A DNA stretch of 64,000 nucleotides from Angiostrongylus vasorum (GCA_018806985.1 JADANN010000461.1:124001-188000), one strand, 5' to 3'. Positions 21,580 through 33,134 are shown, counted from the first letter of the stretch. The notes: generated by a model from the letters alone, not told the origin. Program-made: numbers and translations.

Positions 21580-21800
21580 TGGGCGCATGTAGCGCAGCGG
21601 CTACAGTTACCTTCCAATACCCATTGGATTGGACTTTGGTTCCAACCGGCATCAGACTCATCAAGGCTTCCATCTCTGCAGTATCGGTAGATTGCCACCA
21701 GACTTGCCGGAGAGGATAAAAGCACTGAGCTAATACATTAGCATGCCACAGTAAGTCATGCGCATGCCTAAAGGGTTGATCGACGTGAAAAGATATACCA
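21580..21800 (+). repeat. SINE-1/2 hybrid copy
   Basis: The head GGGCGCATGTAGCGCAGCGG has an A-box-like core and is followed by TTTGGTTCCAACCGGC as a B-box-like site. The body continues TCAAGGCTTCCATCTCTG and ACCAGACTTGCCGGAGAGG. It could be misread as a tRNA gene, but it has no acceptor stem or anticodon arm. Confidence 0.65.
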
Positions 21801-21954
21801 TCTCTCCGTTAGTATAAAAAATACTTCAAGATATAGCGGATTCCAAACGTTTAAATATTGCCTAACGATTCATTGCCTCTCTAGGGTTAATTCCATTGTC
21901 GCAGTTAGTTTTTCATTTAAGCATGCTTGTAATTCTTGCTTATAATTAAATCAC

Positions 21955-22315
21955 TAGGAGATGGATAGCGCAGTAGTAGTGAAGCCAATCATCACTAGCA
22001 TGGCGTTGATTCAACATGGCTACGGGCTCACCTTGCTATTGATACCTCCTAGGTTGGGAAATTAGTGAAAGAGATGTCTAGGAAAGATAAGTCTGTGTAA
22101 TCTAGATGGAAACGCTCTAGCCCGGCTATCTGAGCACTCCAGGGAGAATCAACTTAACCAGCATTCAACGATCTTCATGACCAAAGGCGAATCCTCAAAC
22201 AGAAGCCGAACCCAAGCGCAAAAGTTGGAAGGCTTTCCTGGAAGACGGATACGAGGAAATGGATTGAATGGAAGAAGTGCTCAGATGAGCACAGTAGATG
22301 TGAAAGTCGAGCCAG
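21955..22315 (+). repeat. SINE-2 copy
   Basis: The head is GGATAGCGCAGTAGTAGTG. The body reads ACGCTCTAGCCCGGCTATC, AGGGAGAATCAACTTAACC, and the tail ACGAGGAAATGGATTGAATG through GCACAGTAGATGTGAAAG. Confidence 0.75.
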
Positions 22316-22567
22316 GCAAGACAAAAATAAGAGCATATTTAATAAATTAAATTATCTTCGTCAAAAACTGCAGCGCACGAACTTAGTCAAACGAGTGTTA
22401 CCTAGACGTCTTCGTGTCAAAATTTGCTCTTAGTAACAATTCTGTAACCGTGTCCATCGCTGGAAACCAGAAGAGGTACAAACTCATTCCCGCTATATTA
22501 AGAACCTACAGCTCATCGCAAGAGCGATAGCAATTAAATCGATGTGAATCGGAATAATCAAATATTG

Positions 22568-22636
22568 ATCGAAGAATCGATCGGTGCCGATGTGAATGCT
22601 CGTGAATGTTCGCCCGGATTTCATTGTTATCGTTCG
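22568..22636 (+). CDS. Candidate cysteine-containing exon fragment
   Basis: The open frame reads IEESIGADVNARECSPG then FHCYRS and ends at a fair donor, GTGAGGGG. If unspliced it ends at a stop 14 codons later. The codon pattern is coding-like, but no upstream acceptor is convincing. Confidence 0.22.
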
Positions 22637-23544
22637 GTGAGGGGCAATGTTTCCATGAAGTTATGTAACAACGGGAAATGATATTGGAAATAGTGATGCT
22701 TCCTTTTCATATTTGATGATCAAATAACCAAATAAAGAAAGTTTTTTAGGCTCGTCATCGACAATAACGGCTGATACGACGTTGTGGTAGATGGTAAGCA
22801 TGTACAAAACCTTGACAATAATCAATATCTATAAAGAGCATGCAATTTGTGGTAGTTGCCCAGCAGTGAGAACAATGTGTTTGTGGTTATCGATATTCGG
22901 AAAATGACGAATTTTGTGGGATGCATTGCTGCCTTTATTCTGGAAAAGCTGTCACAATCTGTTTGAACACAACCTCGACGACACGCTTTTTAAGCTTCAA
23001 CCGATGAGGTTACATAACCTTGGCCCAAATATTTGCTTCTTGAGAAAAAATCTGGACATAAAAGTTACCTAGTTGTTTAAAAATTCGACAGATACTTTAC
23101 AAGAACTTCGATCTAACACCTAGCGCAGAATTTTATAAATTTTGTGAGGTATACTATACAAAAATACAAAAAATAGATGAGAATGAAATCAGACTGAAAA
23201 CAAAAATTTACTTAAGAACAAAAACTACTAAAAAAGTTCGACAACGTAACTCCTTCATCTGGGTCGACTTGGTATGGAAGTTTTCGCCAATGACCGTTTT
23301 AAAATGGGCGATATCGATGAGACCAGGAGAGCGACTGACCGATGAAGCTCTCATATTTTCCATTTTCTACTGCTCACTATAAAATGCGAGCGATAATTTT
23401 CCAATCTATTATATGTATATAAGCACTGTTGCAGTGGCAGTGGGGAAGGAGGAGTGGAAAAGATATAGTGGTTTAGTAATGCAGTCCATCAGGAAGCGAG
23501 GTGATGATTCGACTTTTTTCCCCGTGCTGTCCCCTATTCGTGTA

Positions 23545-23765
23545 AGAATGCCCTAGCTCGGCTATCCCCAGGATTACAGGAAGCATCGACTCGACTAACA
23601 TTCTACCACACTCATAAGGAAGACGACAACATTCAGGTAGCAGAGGAATCCAGCGCGAAATGTTTGAAGACTTTCATGGACGATGAAGGCGAGGAAAACG
23701 AATCGAATGCAGGAGGTGGTGGGATCCACATAGTAGATGTGATGACGGGACATGTAATGTGGTAA
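23545..23765 (+). repeat. SINE-2 copy, 5'-truncated
   Basis: Contains CCCTAGCTCGGCTATCCCC, ATCGACTCGACTAACATTC and AAAACGAATCGAATGCAGG. The 3' end is near GTAGATGTGATGACGGG. Confidence 0.7.
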
Positions 23766-23927
23766 TAGTGCCATTAAGAAGATAATCGACCTATTTGAAA
23801 AAAAACTGGTTGAGTTTCATCGGCATTCTAGAGGATTTATTTAAAGAAAAACGGAGCACCAGTGCTTCCGAAGCCACTGCTTAAGATCATCCAGTTTTTC
23901 CTCATCTTTCTTCGAACGACCACTTTG

Positions 23928-24182
23928 CTAACTCATATTTGTGTATATTTGTTTCTTTGTCTGCATTGGAGTGCTTTCTAAGAGGGAACTCGTTTCATAG
24001 GCTAGGTAATTAAAAGGATTTTGCAAGTATTTCACTTCACCGTTTCTGAAGTGGAGACAAAGCGAGAACATTTCCATTCGAGGTAAACTGATGCTGAGGT
24101 GGTAGAGGTGCTCCCGATCGACAATGGCCAGAAATGTCCCGTGGGGAAGCGACCTTTTACAGAGACACCAGTGAGAAAACAT
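23928..24182 (-). CDS. Hypothetical ORF/exon, 84 aa
   Basis: It begins with ATG directly after an acceptor-like ATTTACTAG and runs to a stop. It contains GTFLAIVDREHLYHLSIS, LPRMEMFSLCLHFRNGEVKY and YETSSLLES. The first block recalls an SH2 beta-B strand, but the essential phosphotyrosine-binding Arg of FLVR is absent, so I do not call the domain. Confidence 0.3.
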   Translation of the reverse strand: MFSHWCLCKRSLPHGTFLAIVDREHLYHLSISLPRMEMFSLCLHFRNGEVKYLQNPFNYLAYETSSLLESTPMQTKKQIYTNMS

Positions 24183-25329
24183 CTAGTAAATCAAAAATAC
24201 CATGACAAATGTGACAAACACCCGTTTCAGCATTATCTTCGTCAATAAGCCATTCATTTATGTAAATAACTACAGCACATAAAAGAAACAATCTTATTCA
24301 AAATCTAACAAGTGAAGAGCGAAGCTGGTCCGATAACCAGGACGTCTGAGGAGTTTATAGCTTGATCGAATAGCCTTTTAAAATCGTTTACTTGACTTCT
24401 AAAGCTGTTCAGAATCTAAATTTCTTGAAGGAGTGAGAATGGAAGTTCAATTTTTTAAAATTTCGTGGGAATTCGAAGAAGACGCGGTCATCAAGGATAT
24501 AATTGTGTCCATAAAAAAGGGACACCTCAACAAAAGAAATTTCGCGCGATGGTAGGTGTTGTCGAAATATTATCACGGAAGAACTGAGCTTTCTATTTGG
24601 AACATAAGGGAACGTTATAGCTAAATTATTAAAGGAAAAAAAAACAACAACTACTGTTTCTGCTTGGTTGAATAAGAGACTGAGTGCTTCGTTAGTTTCG
24701 CCAACAATCATTCTTTTTTTGTGAATGAATGGAAGTGTTTTTTCCTTAGAATGTAAACAGAAGATAAGTTTACGTGCAGGAAATTAAGCAAAAATTTGCA
24801 GCAGCTCAAACCTCATCGCCCGGCAGAGCACAGACGGTTACCGTACTGGGATCAAACTCTACCGTACTGAGATTAATATTGAAGGGTAGACGCCTTTTTA
24901 GATTGCAATAAATTTTTTTTGTAACTAGATGGTAAAACCTTCAACATAAAATGGTCACGAGAAAAAAAGATCTCGTGGTTCTGAGAATTCCTTTAATATT
25001 TCTAGTTACTGAAATCTAACGTGAGCTCAACACAACTCCATGCGATTCTGGACACGGTATTCAGATCGGATGACTACCCATTCTTTCGCAGCAGCACTGC
25101 ATTGCACTTTGTTGTGGTTGTTGACAGTGTGACGAAGTGTTAGCCATACTGGGCGACGTTGATTTCTTCGTAAAATTTACAAAATAACCAGAAAACTCGA
25201 GTCTTTCTACAGATTTTGCCAGACTGGAACTTTGACGGATAAGAGTTAATGATCTAAAATACGAAGGAAATTTATTTGGCATGTTACAGGAATAAAAAGC
25301 GTAAAAGATGAGGGACCCGGCAGTGACCA

Positions 25330-25560
25330 ATCTCTGAGAAATGTTCCACGCACTCGAGTTCATTAAGCTTCCATCTTCGGATGTGATTTGAATGTATATC
25401 TGACCTAGAGAATGACCTGAGATGGTCTATCGATGTATTTAATCAGGCTGTTATACTCCCATATAAGTATGGCACCAATTTGCCGATTCGGAAAGGGTGG
25501 AAAGCTTTGTGAGGTTTGTTGCGGGGCACCTCTAACGAGGGCCCCAAAGGAGGCGACGTA
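25330..25560 (-). repeat. SINE-1 copy (diverged)
   Basis: Antisense SINE-1 body: CACTCGAGTTCATTAAGC ... GTCTATCGATGTATTTAATC ... AATTTGCCGATTCGG. Confidence 0.65.
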
Positions 25561-25642
25561 TTATGAAAATGAACGAAAAATCGTTTTAATCTGCTTTCAA
25601 AACTCATATGTAAAAGTCAAACGAAGAGATTAGGAGCTTGAT

Positions 25643-25898
25643 GAAAATCAAATCAATCCCGTTGACGAGTGATTGCTGATGGCAGAGATCGATAGAACTA
25701 GCTGAGAAACGAAGGACCAGCATGATGTGGTGGTGAACGCACTGCACCCCGGAAAGGACAATAGCGCGTTCGTTCCCCACAGCAGACACCTGCCGTCCGG
25801 AGTTTGCAAATATCTCAGTATCATTGAAGTCATATTTCGCAATGCACCCTGCCATTAAAAAAGAGTAAGCAGTAAATAAAACGGTTAAGAAAATCAAA
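25643..25898 (+). repeat. SINE-3 copy with 10-bp target-site duplication
   Basis: GAAAATCAAA occurs at 25643-25652 and again at 25889-25898, bracketing the element. The 3' end is GCAGTAAATAAAACGGTTAA and the 5' end is truncated at TCAATCCCGTTGACGAGTG. A variable 5' end plus a conserved 3' end points to retrotransposition. Confidence 0.75.
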
Positions 25899-26554
25899 GT
25901 TTCTTAGGTCACCAATGGTGAAGAGAAAGCTGAAAAAACATCATCGAACGAAAAAAAACCACAATTCCAACGAGAAGCGCAAGCGTTCTTATTATGGCAA
26001 CCTCTTATGATAACCTGCTCTTCTTATGATTAGCACACGCAAGATTGCTGGTATATAGCCAGTAATTTTTTTTGTTGTTATTTTTCACAGATATTTTCTC
26101 ACTCCACGTTATATGAAGCGTGAAGGTCACGTTATGGCAAGATAGTGAAGGGTTATGAAAACGCGCTTATGCCATTATTTTTCAGTTCGACAAGTACATT
26201 TTCTGGATTTTTTCCTGAGGTCAGTGCCAGTATTTTGGTCGGTTGTTTATCGTTGGATCGATCTCGTTGAAGTTTCCTTTTTGAATCGCTCTTCTCTACA
26301 ATATTAACGAGTCATCTTTAGTGTCAATAGATAGATAAGATCTCATGTAGAGCTAAAAAAGGTAGAATAAAAAAAAGACGCCCATAAAGTATGACAACTA
26401 TTCGTCATGAAATAAAGAATATTTCTCACTACAGCACTTCACCGAAACTCTACTTCCATTTGAAAAAGTGGAAATATCTAATGTTAAAGTGAAATCTTGT
26501 AAACGACGGTGTCTGAATGAATTTGCTCCCAGCTTCTACGTCAATGGGTTCACA

Positions 26555-26805
26555 GCCGATTTTTACTCCACAGATCATTGCCGTTGACGGCTGTTTGCTG
26601 ATAGTACCATTAGGGTAAAAAAACTGGATGAAGAGGAAGGCCGGGCAAGTTCCTCGATGTGGATAGAATGTACGCCCCGGAAAGCATCATCGTGCGTTGG
26701 CAGAGCACCTACGCTTCCAAGTATTGCCCATATTTCAGCATCCTTCTGGTAGTCCCTTACTTTATGCTTTCTCATGAAAAACGAATAGGCATTAAATAAA
26801 AAGTT
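26555..26805 (+). repeat. SINE-4 copy (diverged)
   Basis: Sense orientation: GTTGACGGCTGTTTGCTGAT, ATTTCAGCATCCTTCTGG and the 3' end GGCATTAAATAAAAAGTTAAAC. Confidence 0.55.
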
Positions 26806-26895
26806 AAACGAAGTTGTCAATACGTAAAGAAATGTTCGAAATCTTTCAGCGACTGCGTTGATTCCATTTCTGAAGAATTTTAACGAAAATTTCAG

Positions 26896-27122
26896 AAACT
26901 AATGATAAAGAAGCCTTTAGAGAACGAAAAACAGGACTACTCCGGTAAGCATTCTGGTTTTTTTATGTGTTAGTTTTTGTTTCCAGTGTGATGTTTTGCC
27001 GTCGAACAGAATGTTGCATAAGCGGCTTTGCGACGACGACGTGCGAAGAGCACAACGATGGAAAGAGATGTGGGAAGAAAATCAGTTGCTCAAAAGCAAC
27101 AAATGAAATTGAAAATAATTAA
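26896..27122 (+). CDS. C-terminal two exons of a cysteine-rich (probably secreted) protein
   Basis: Exon 26896-26944 (acceptor AAAATTTCAG, donor GTAAGC), a 42-bp intron, then exon 26987-27122 (acceptor TTTGTTTCCAG). With the phase that keeps both exons open, the protein reads TNDKEAFRERKTGLLR, VMFCRRTECC, ISGFATTTCEEHNDGKRC, GKKISC and a stop at 27120. The spacing C-x4-CC-x8-C-x8-C-x5-C recalls the colipase/prokineticin/Dickkopf-type fold, which is inference only. A second frame in the last exon is also open for 39 codons (CDVLPSNRMLHKRL...), but it would need a stop-containing frame in the exon before it. An AATAAA lies at 27129. Upstream exons, including any signal peptide, were not found. 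Confidence 0.55.
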
Positions 27123-27128
27123 TGGAAT

Positions 27129-27134
27129 AATAAA
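27129..27134 (+). promoter_or_regulatory. Polyadenylation signal AATAAA
   Basis: It lies 7 bp after the stop codon of the cysteine-rich gene. Very short 3' UTRs are usual in nematodes. Confidence 0.45.
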
Positions 27135-27254
27135 GAAGTGTAAAAAATATATCAAAATGTATATATGAAATGAATATTACACCTGTTGTACCAGTGGCTC
27201 GTAGTCTGATTATCGCAAAAGCGTTACGAATTTCGATCATTATTTCGCTCTCAC

Positions 27255-27395
27255 TTATTTTTCCTTTTTATTCGATTTCCCTTTCTTCGTCACCCTCTTT
27301 CGCCCTCTTCTTCTCCATCCTTTTCCCATCTACCCTTTCTTCCTCGTTTCCTTTCCTTCTCTTTCTCTTTTCCCCCCTCTCTATCGCTCATGAAC
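27255..27395 (+). repeat. Polypyrimidine (C/T-rich) tract
   Basis: About 140 bp almost free of purines on the plus strand (TCTTTCGCCCTCTTCTTCTC and similar). It creates a low-complexity ORF that should be ignored. Confidence 0.8.
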
Positions 27396-27524
27396 AAAAC
27401 ACAACGAAATGCTTTAAATCGTTTGCGATCATGACGTCATAAACGACGAGAAACGGAATGGAGAGATATTTCCCTAAAAAATGGTTGATTTTTAACAAAT
27501 ATTGTGTTATGAAATATTAAGATG

Positions 27525-27895
27525 CTTGGATACTTCGAAGGTCCGCCTTCAATGGTTATGTGGGTCCCAGAATAATCTCCATTTTTCGGAGTTTTGCTGG
27601 TTTAGCCACTGTTTCTCTGGAGTCCCAAGGTCACCCTGGCCAAATTCTGCCACAGCTGGTCATCGCCGCTCTTGTGGATGACAGGGATATTTGCCACCTT
27701 GCGACTAGTTTCATAACAGGACAGTGGTGGATCGTGGTATTGGTTTACTCTTTAGCTCGGCTTCCTGGTTAAAACGCCGGGCTCCTTCTCAACTTGGGAG
27801 ACCCTGCTGTGGAGATGAACCTCCACGCTGTACATCGCAGCCAGACACCAGGAACACCTTCCAGCCACGATGAGGCGGTAAACCATTGGGAGGGT
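27525..27895 (-). repeat. SINE-5 copy, near full length
   Basis: The minus strand runs from TTTACCGCCTCATCGTGGC to the tail complementary to TGCTTGGATACTTCGAAGG. About 370 bp. Confidence 0.75.
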
Positions 27896-27947
27896 TATAA
27901 AATGTTATGCTACTGTTTTATTATTGTTGAGCAATATGTTGCAGTGT

Positions 27948-28182
27948 GCGTGTGGCGCCGCGGTCAGAGGCGCCCTGTAACACACACGTGGAATAGATCG
28001 CCGCGCCCATGGCCCACCAAGCCTTCCATCCCTCCGAGGTAGCAAACAACACTGGCTCGGTACATCGGTAGGCCACCGGGAGTCATTTTAAAGGCCAGAT
28101 ATGCATTCAATCACCTCCAAACGATGCTTAATGAAGTCGAGTGCGTGACGCATCCCTTAGGGATTGATCAACGCCGAGAGCT
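27948..28182 (+). repeat. SINE-1 copy
   Basis: The head GTGCGTGTGGCGCCGCGGTC is followed by CACACACGTGGAATAGATC, CCCATGGCCCACCAAGCC, ACATCGGTAGGCCACC and GGATTGATCAACGCCGAGAG. Confidence 0.78.
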
Positions 28183-28189
28183 TTTTTTA

Positions 28190-29030
28190 TGTTGAAAATA
28201 CGAAGATTACTTGATTTTGTGTCGAGCACATAAGCATTAATAAACAGATTTAGAAGATAGCCATAGAGTCTTTTCATTCTTCATAGACATTTGCTTAACA
28301 CTTCCTTTTTGATTAGAGCATGATTTCAAAGCGGTATTCAGGACTTTTTTTGGGTATATCATATTATTTATGGGAAAAGTAATAGACGGGAGGAACTAGG
28401 TGAAGATGAACAGTAAGGCGATTTAAAAATGAATGAAGAACACAGTAAATAGGATGGAAAGTAACAAAGAAGAAAGATAAACTAAAGAAAAAGTGAAGAG
28501 GAAAACTTTGTGACTAAAGATACAACCCTGGTAGAAAAAAATTTCGGGAAAAAAAGGAACTTCTACGTAGAGACAACGAGGTGTAGGTCAAACACAACAA
28601 TCAATAGCGCATCTTTCACATCAGTACTGTTTTCAAACGTTGTAAAGTCACGTATGAACAAAAATATTGTTTTAATCAAGAATTTAAGCAGAACTGTTGC
28701 TATTTTGATTAGCAGCAGTAGGGAAGTATGGCTGAAAAATGGTGAATAAACAATTCTCATTCAGTGATGAACACCATACGACCCTCACACAACGGACGGC
28801 ATAATTCGATTTAAAAAACTCGATATGATTTTTGTTTTATGCAAATAACGAAGAGAATCATGTCATCATCGTCTTCGAGAATGCTGGGCTTCTGATGAAT
28901 TGTAAGGTCATCTGAATTGTTAAGTCAGACAGAAAAGAACTTGACGTCAGAGAGTGGTTTCCTTCTAAGGAGGTTTGTATGCTTGTAAACAAACAGCAAT
29001 TTACATACAATCATATGAGCGATAAAAATC
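28190..29030. other. Unassigned, downstream of the minus-strand C-terminus
   Basis: A-rich sequence; no exon or repeat family recognised. Confidence 0.4.
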
Positions 29031-29033
29031 AAA

Positions 29034-29470
29034 TCATTCGACCTCCCTTGAATACATCGTGGCCATGTAACCGGTTTTTTCAATGCACATCGGAGGTGTT
29101 GATGAGCTCTGAGTAATGCGTGACGACGGACGATGCCTAACTGGCGATGGAACGTGGACAAGACGACGACAACGTCGACGATTCGCTGACGATGTTCCCA
29201 CCAGAAGATTGTCTACGATCAAGTTATCGTCAGGAGATTTGACAGATTTGATCCGTTTTGCCATTTTAGTTGTTCCGAACAAAAAATGATAATGATACCG
29301 TTACTAATTGATGTCGAAAAGATGTTACAGTACGGAAGATAGGATGGTCTACGCAACATTTTGAACAGAGATCTCTGGAATAGTGACGAAACCAGTTTCG
29401 TGATGGTGGCGAGCGAGCCATTGAAGATATGTTTTCGTTTTCTATCATCAGGATGATGGAGGCTCTTAAG
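29034..29470 (-). CDS. C-terminal two exons of an unrecognised basic protein
   Basis: Exon 29470-29299 (acceptor ACTTGCAG) reads LKSLHHPDDRKRKHIFNG, SLATITKLVSSLFQRSLFKM, LRRPSYLPYC and ends at donor GTATCA. After an 86-bp intron, exon 29212-29034 (acceptor GATCGTAG) reads NLLVGTSSANRRRCRRLVH, VPSPVRHRPSSRITQSSS, CIEKTGYMATMYSREVE and stop. The phases match (1 nt + 2 nt). Alternatively the second exon starts at ATG 29264 with MAKRIKSVKSPDDNLIV. Codon use is clearly better than in the flanks. No domain recognised. Confidence 0.45.
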
Positions 29471-29627
29471 CTGCAAGTCTCTTGGGAAACAGTATGAATA
29501 AAAAAAAGCATATTTGACATCCTGTAACTGAAGGAATGTTCACCAACTGTCTCTTAAACGTTTCTGAAATAAAAACAAAACTTGCCGTTTGGGAAAATTC
29601 TAGATGAAAATAAGACACGAATATATA

Positions 29628-29630
<3 letters not shown>

Positions 29631-29676
<46 letters not shown>
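29631..29676. repeat. (AT)n microsatellite
   Basis: About 23 AT units in a row. Confidence 0.95.
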
Positions 29677-29679
<3 letters not shown>

Positions 29680-30124
29680 TGTGACATAGACGTACATACA
29701 GATATAGAGACAGAGTCATCTATGGGCACCCACACATTAGCAGATACATAGGCAGGCATAGGTGTGATCGCAGGCTTTCAGGACACGATGAATGTGGAAA
29801 CCAACAAACAAAAAAATTGTTATTCTTGCTGTACATTGTGTCCCACTCCACAAAACAATGAGTGGAAAAGAATTTAATCCGTCGAAACTTCCATCTAGCT
29901 TCCAACCCCAGCACCTATCCGCCTCTCTTCCTCTATCTGAAATGGAAGTCAGTTTTGTCATTTCTAAAGCTGAAACCTTGGCGGTTCACGAGTAAAAGCG
30001 CAATCCATTCGGTGAACACCTGGAAGCGTTCGTTTATCACAAGAAGCAAAACTAAGAATTCTTGGTCATGGATGCTTGTGTAATTTCGAAGTTACTGGGC
30101 AGTAACAATATAATGGAGGAGTGA

Positions 30125-30480
30125 GCGTCGCGCATTGGTACGGATGACACTTAGTAATAAGCACGTTGCTCTAGCTCGACTCCGCTCCAGGTCACCACGT
30201 TTCCCGAGTTCGAGAAACTGCTAGCAGAATACCCTACGAGAATTTCTGTACGAATTTTAAACACTGTTGATAACCTGTGGTTAAAACCTAACGAGCGTCG
30301 TAGCACTGATAACCAAAGGTTCCGAAAAAAATCGACCTACTCTACTAGCATTCGAAGGTAACCATAAAATAACTAAGATCCTCAAACAGCAGGCTAACCC
30401 AGATGCAAATCGAAAGGCATTTATAGATAATGGATACGAGAAAGCGAATCGCTTGAAAGAAATGTTTCTGCTTCACAATA
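30125..30480 (+). repeat. SINE-2 copy (old, rearranged)
   Basis: The head region has GCGTCGCGCATTGGTACGG and CTCGACTCCGCTCCAGG. The 3' part has AAGATCCTCAAACAGCAGGC and ATACGAGAAAGCGAATCG. Confidence 0.5.
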
Positions 30481-31129
30481 TATGACATCAGGCTGTGAAG
30501 AATAAAATTTAAATATAAACAATAGATGGGTAACAAAACCAAGTCTAATAATGTCACGAAAGGGGGTTTTTATGCTTCTCTATTTCTTTGGCTCTCTACG
30601 ATCTTTAAGTCTTTCTTACGCTTTTTTTATTCCTATCTACTCACAGTGTTTTTGCTATGAAAAATCTTTTTACCTCATAGAAAGTTCAAAACCGCTCTGA
30701 CCGCTTTTTACTGTTGCTTGTTTCGCTGAAAGTCCGTACTTTTTGGCGAGCCCAACCATCCTACATACGAATACTGGTCGAAAATCCATTCTACGGCCGA
30801 CAGCTGGCTACTGAAGTGACTTTGTAGAAAGTGTAAGGCATAACTAATAACTCTGCATAAAAAATATTGAGGCTCGGTACGTTCTAACCCGGATCAGTTA
30901 GGATTCAGTTTGTCAAAAAAGAGAGAAAACGATCAATTCTCTGCCCGAAACGGAACTCACGTCCGGAAAAGTGCCTGTGTGACACGACATTAAGTATGCA
31001 AGTGAACAAAACCATGCTCAATGATGTCTCATTTAGTATTCTCTGGTGTTCTAAATATTTTTAAAACGTATGTTCTCTGTTCAAATGCCATTATTTGTTC
31101 TATTTGTCTCTTCTATGTTTGACAGGAGG

Positions 31130-31480
31130 CGGATAGCGCAATTGTAGCGATGCCGGTTATCATGAGCACGGCAGTGGTTGGTTCCCGCTCCGAACCCATC
31201 AAACCTTTTATCCATCCGGGGTCTGCAAATTGATACCGGACTTGTCCGGGGAAAAAATCACTCGCTGTAATTAGAGTTGGAACGCTCTAGCGCGCCTACT
31301 CCAGTGAGAATCGACTCGACCAACAATCAGTGATATTTAAGATGAAATTAAAATACTTAAACAGAGCCGAAGCAACAAGTAGAAGTGGGAGGACCTTACT
31401 GGAGGATTGATGCGAGGAAACGAATCGAATGTGGGAAGTGCTGGGATCCGTACAGTAGCTGTGAAGACGGGTTGTAAAGA
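31130..31480 (+). repeat. SINE-2 copy, near full length
   Basis: The head is GGCGGATAGCGCAATTGTAG, followed by GGTTGGTTCCCGCTCCG, ACGCTCTAGCGCGCCTACTC, GAGGAAACGAATCGAATGTG and TACAGTAGCTGTGAAGACGG. Confidence 0.75.
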
Positions 31481-31611
31481 AGAATTTCTATGTTCGACCT
31501 GCATTCGCATATTATTAGGGTGAATGTATGTCTTCCAGTCGACTTTGGGATCTGAATACGGCTTCAGCTTATGCTTGGGATTTTTGTCTTTTTGATTAAC
31601 TTCCCCTCCCA

Positions 31612-31985
31612 ACGGTTTATCGTCTCATCGTGGCTGGGAGGGTTTTTGGGGGTCGGGCTGCAATGTAAGGTGGTAGGATTCATCCTCCCAGCAGGGCCTT
31701 CCACGCTGAGAAGTCTGGCGTTTCCAGCAGGAAGCCCAGCTTAGAGTAAACCAATACCATTATCATTCACCGTCCTGGCACCAGGTTAGCCGCATGGTGG
31801 CAAACCTCCCTCTGATCCACAAGGGCTGCAACTGCCTGTGGTGGTGAAGACCTAGGGCAGACTTTCGCCAGGCTGAGCTCGGGATTCCAGGGAACCATAA
31901 TAGCTTAACCAGCAAATCTCCAAAAAAATGGAGATTTTGTGGGACCCGTACAACCAGCGAGGACGGTTCATTCAAGTAATTATCA
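31612..31985 (+). repeat. SINE-5 copy, near full length
   Basis: It starts GTTTATCGTCTCATCGTGGC. The body contains CAGCTTAGAGTAAACCAATA and CTCTGATCCACAAGGGC. The tail is GACCCGTACAACCAGCGAGG then ACGGTTCATTCAAGTAATT. Confidence 0.78.
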
Positions 31986-32256
31986 AGATGGATTTGTTCT
32001 AATGTTTGTTGAGCACATTCGTCCTAGATTTCCTGGATAGTTCTTTTATACGTTTCCATGTCTTTATCGCTCGCAGCTACAGGTCTTCATAGATTGGAAT
32101 GAGCTTTTTTTCCAAATAGGTCCGATATCAACTACATGTCATTTCCATTATTAGTAGATATCATTTGGCTTTTCATGATATCATTTATTTATTCCCATCT
32201 ATCACGGAGGAAAGGGGAGACTTGCTTGGTTTGAAAACTATTGCATTTACTACGTA

Positions 32257-32530
32257 AACCTTTTATTTGCTGCCTACTAGAATTTTTTCACTGCAGGGTA
32301 TGATGTTAAATACAACCACAACGATACTGAGATATTCGCAAAACATGGCTGATGGCAGTGCTAGGTAGAAAATTGGCTGAGGGAAACGCAAACCAAGGAC
32401 CTCAATGGTGCAGTGTGTAATACGAGAGCCTCCAGAAAGGGTAATAGTGATTCGATCCGGCCAGGGCGGTCTACGTTTTGCGAATATATCAACATCATTG
32501 TGGTTGTACCTCATTTACTATCATGGTAAA
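32257..32530. repeat. SINE-4 inverted pair
   Basis: An antisense fragment (32257-32345, TGCTGCCTACTAGAATTTTT) is joined to a sense copy (32346-32530) with GTGATTCGATCCGGCC as its B-box-like site. Confidence 0.65.
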
Positions 32531-32884
32531 TTTATGCACGAAGCGGACGAAAAGCGAAGCTTTAAAATTAGTACGTTTTTTTTTCAAACTTATATCAAAT
32601 GTAGGCAAGCAGTAATTTCATGAAACGTTTGGGTGATCCGATCTACCACCATTGCATCCTCCTTGTCGTGTTGCTGCAGCTTACCAATTCCGCAGGATTC
32701 TGCTTGGTGGAGGGACAAGAACACATCTGGAGAATCAGACATACGACTCCTCACTCACCAAGTTTTTCCATCTGATTCGATGGCGGGAGTTTAAGCGAGT
32801 GCACGTCCAGGATAAAGAAAGGAATAAAGCGATCACTGTTCTTCAACAGTTTAAGGAACCGCCCTCCACTCGAACCAGTTGCTA

Positions 32885-33110
32885 ATCCAGTAGAGGTGAC
32901 TGAAAGCAAATCTGGCCTGTACAATGACTTCTGGTCGTCTCGCGAAGTACTATGTCAGTGTATTTACTTTCCTAGTTAAATATGCCACTAATTTTTCGAT
33001 TCTAGAGAGTTGGACGGCTTAGTGGGGCTTCGACGCCAGATCGAACCAATGACCGTTCTGATATGTATTACACAGCAACACTGACCACTGCACTTCACTC
33101 GCGACACAAC
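32885..33110 (-). repeat. SINE-1 copy (diverged)
   Basis: Antisense: TCTGGCCTGTACAATGACTT ... TGTATTACACAGCAACACTG ... ACCACTGCACTTCACTCGCG. Confidence 0.6.
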
Positions 33111-33134
33111 CTGCATTCTTCCAAATTCAAAGAC

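Larger units (their letters stand above)
22320..25320. other. Mostly unassigned sequence
   Basis: Contains the candidate at 22568, a SINE-2 copy and the minus ORF at 23928-24182. Nothing else is supported. Confidence 0.4.

Noticed and set aside
21580..21660. tRNA-gene-like A and B boxes
   Set aside because: No acceptor stem, no anticodon arm, and the sequence continues into a repeated SINE body.
23928..24182. SH2-domain-like string GTFLAIVDREHLYHLSIS
   Set aside because: The invariant Arg of the FLVR motif is missing and the rest of the fold cannot be traced; left as a hypothetical ORF.
27170..27442. 90-aa ORF rich in Ser, Phe, Leu
   Set aside because: Low-complexity polypyrimidine tract.
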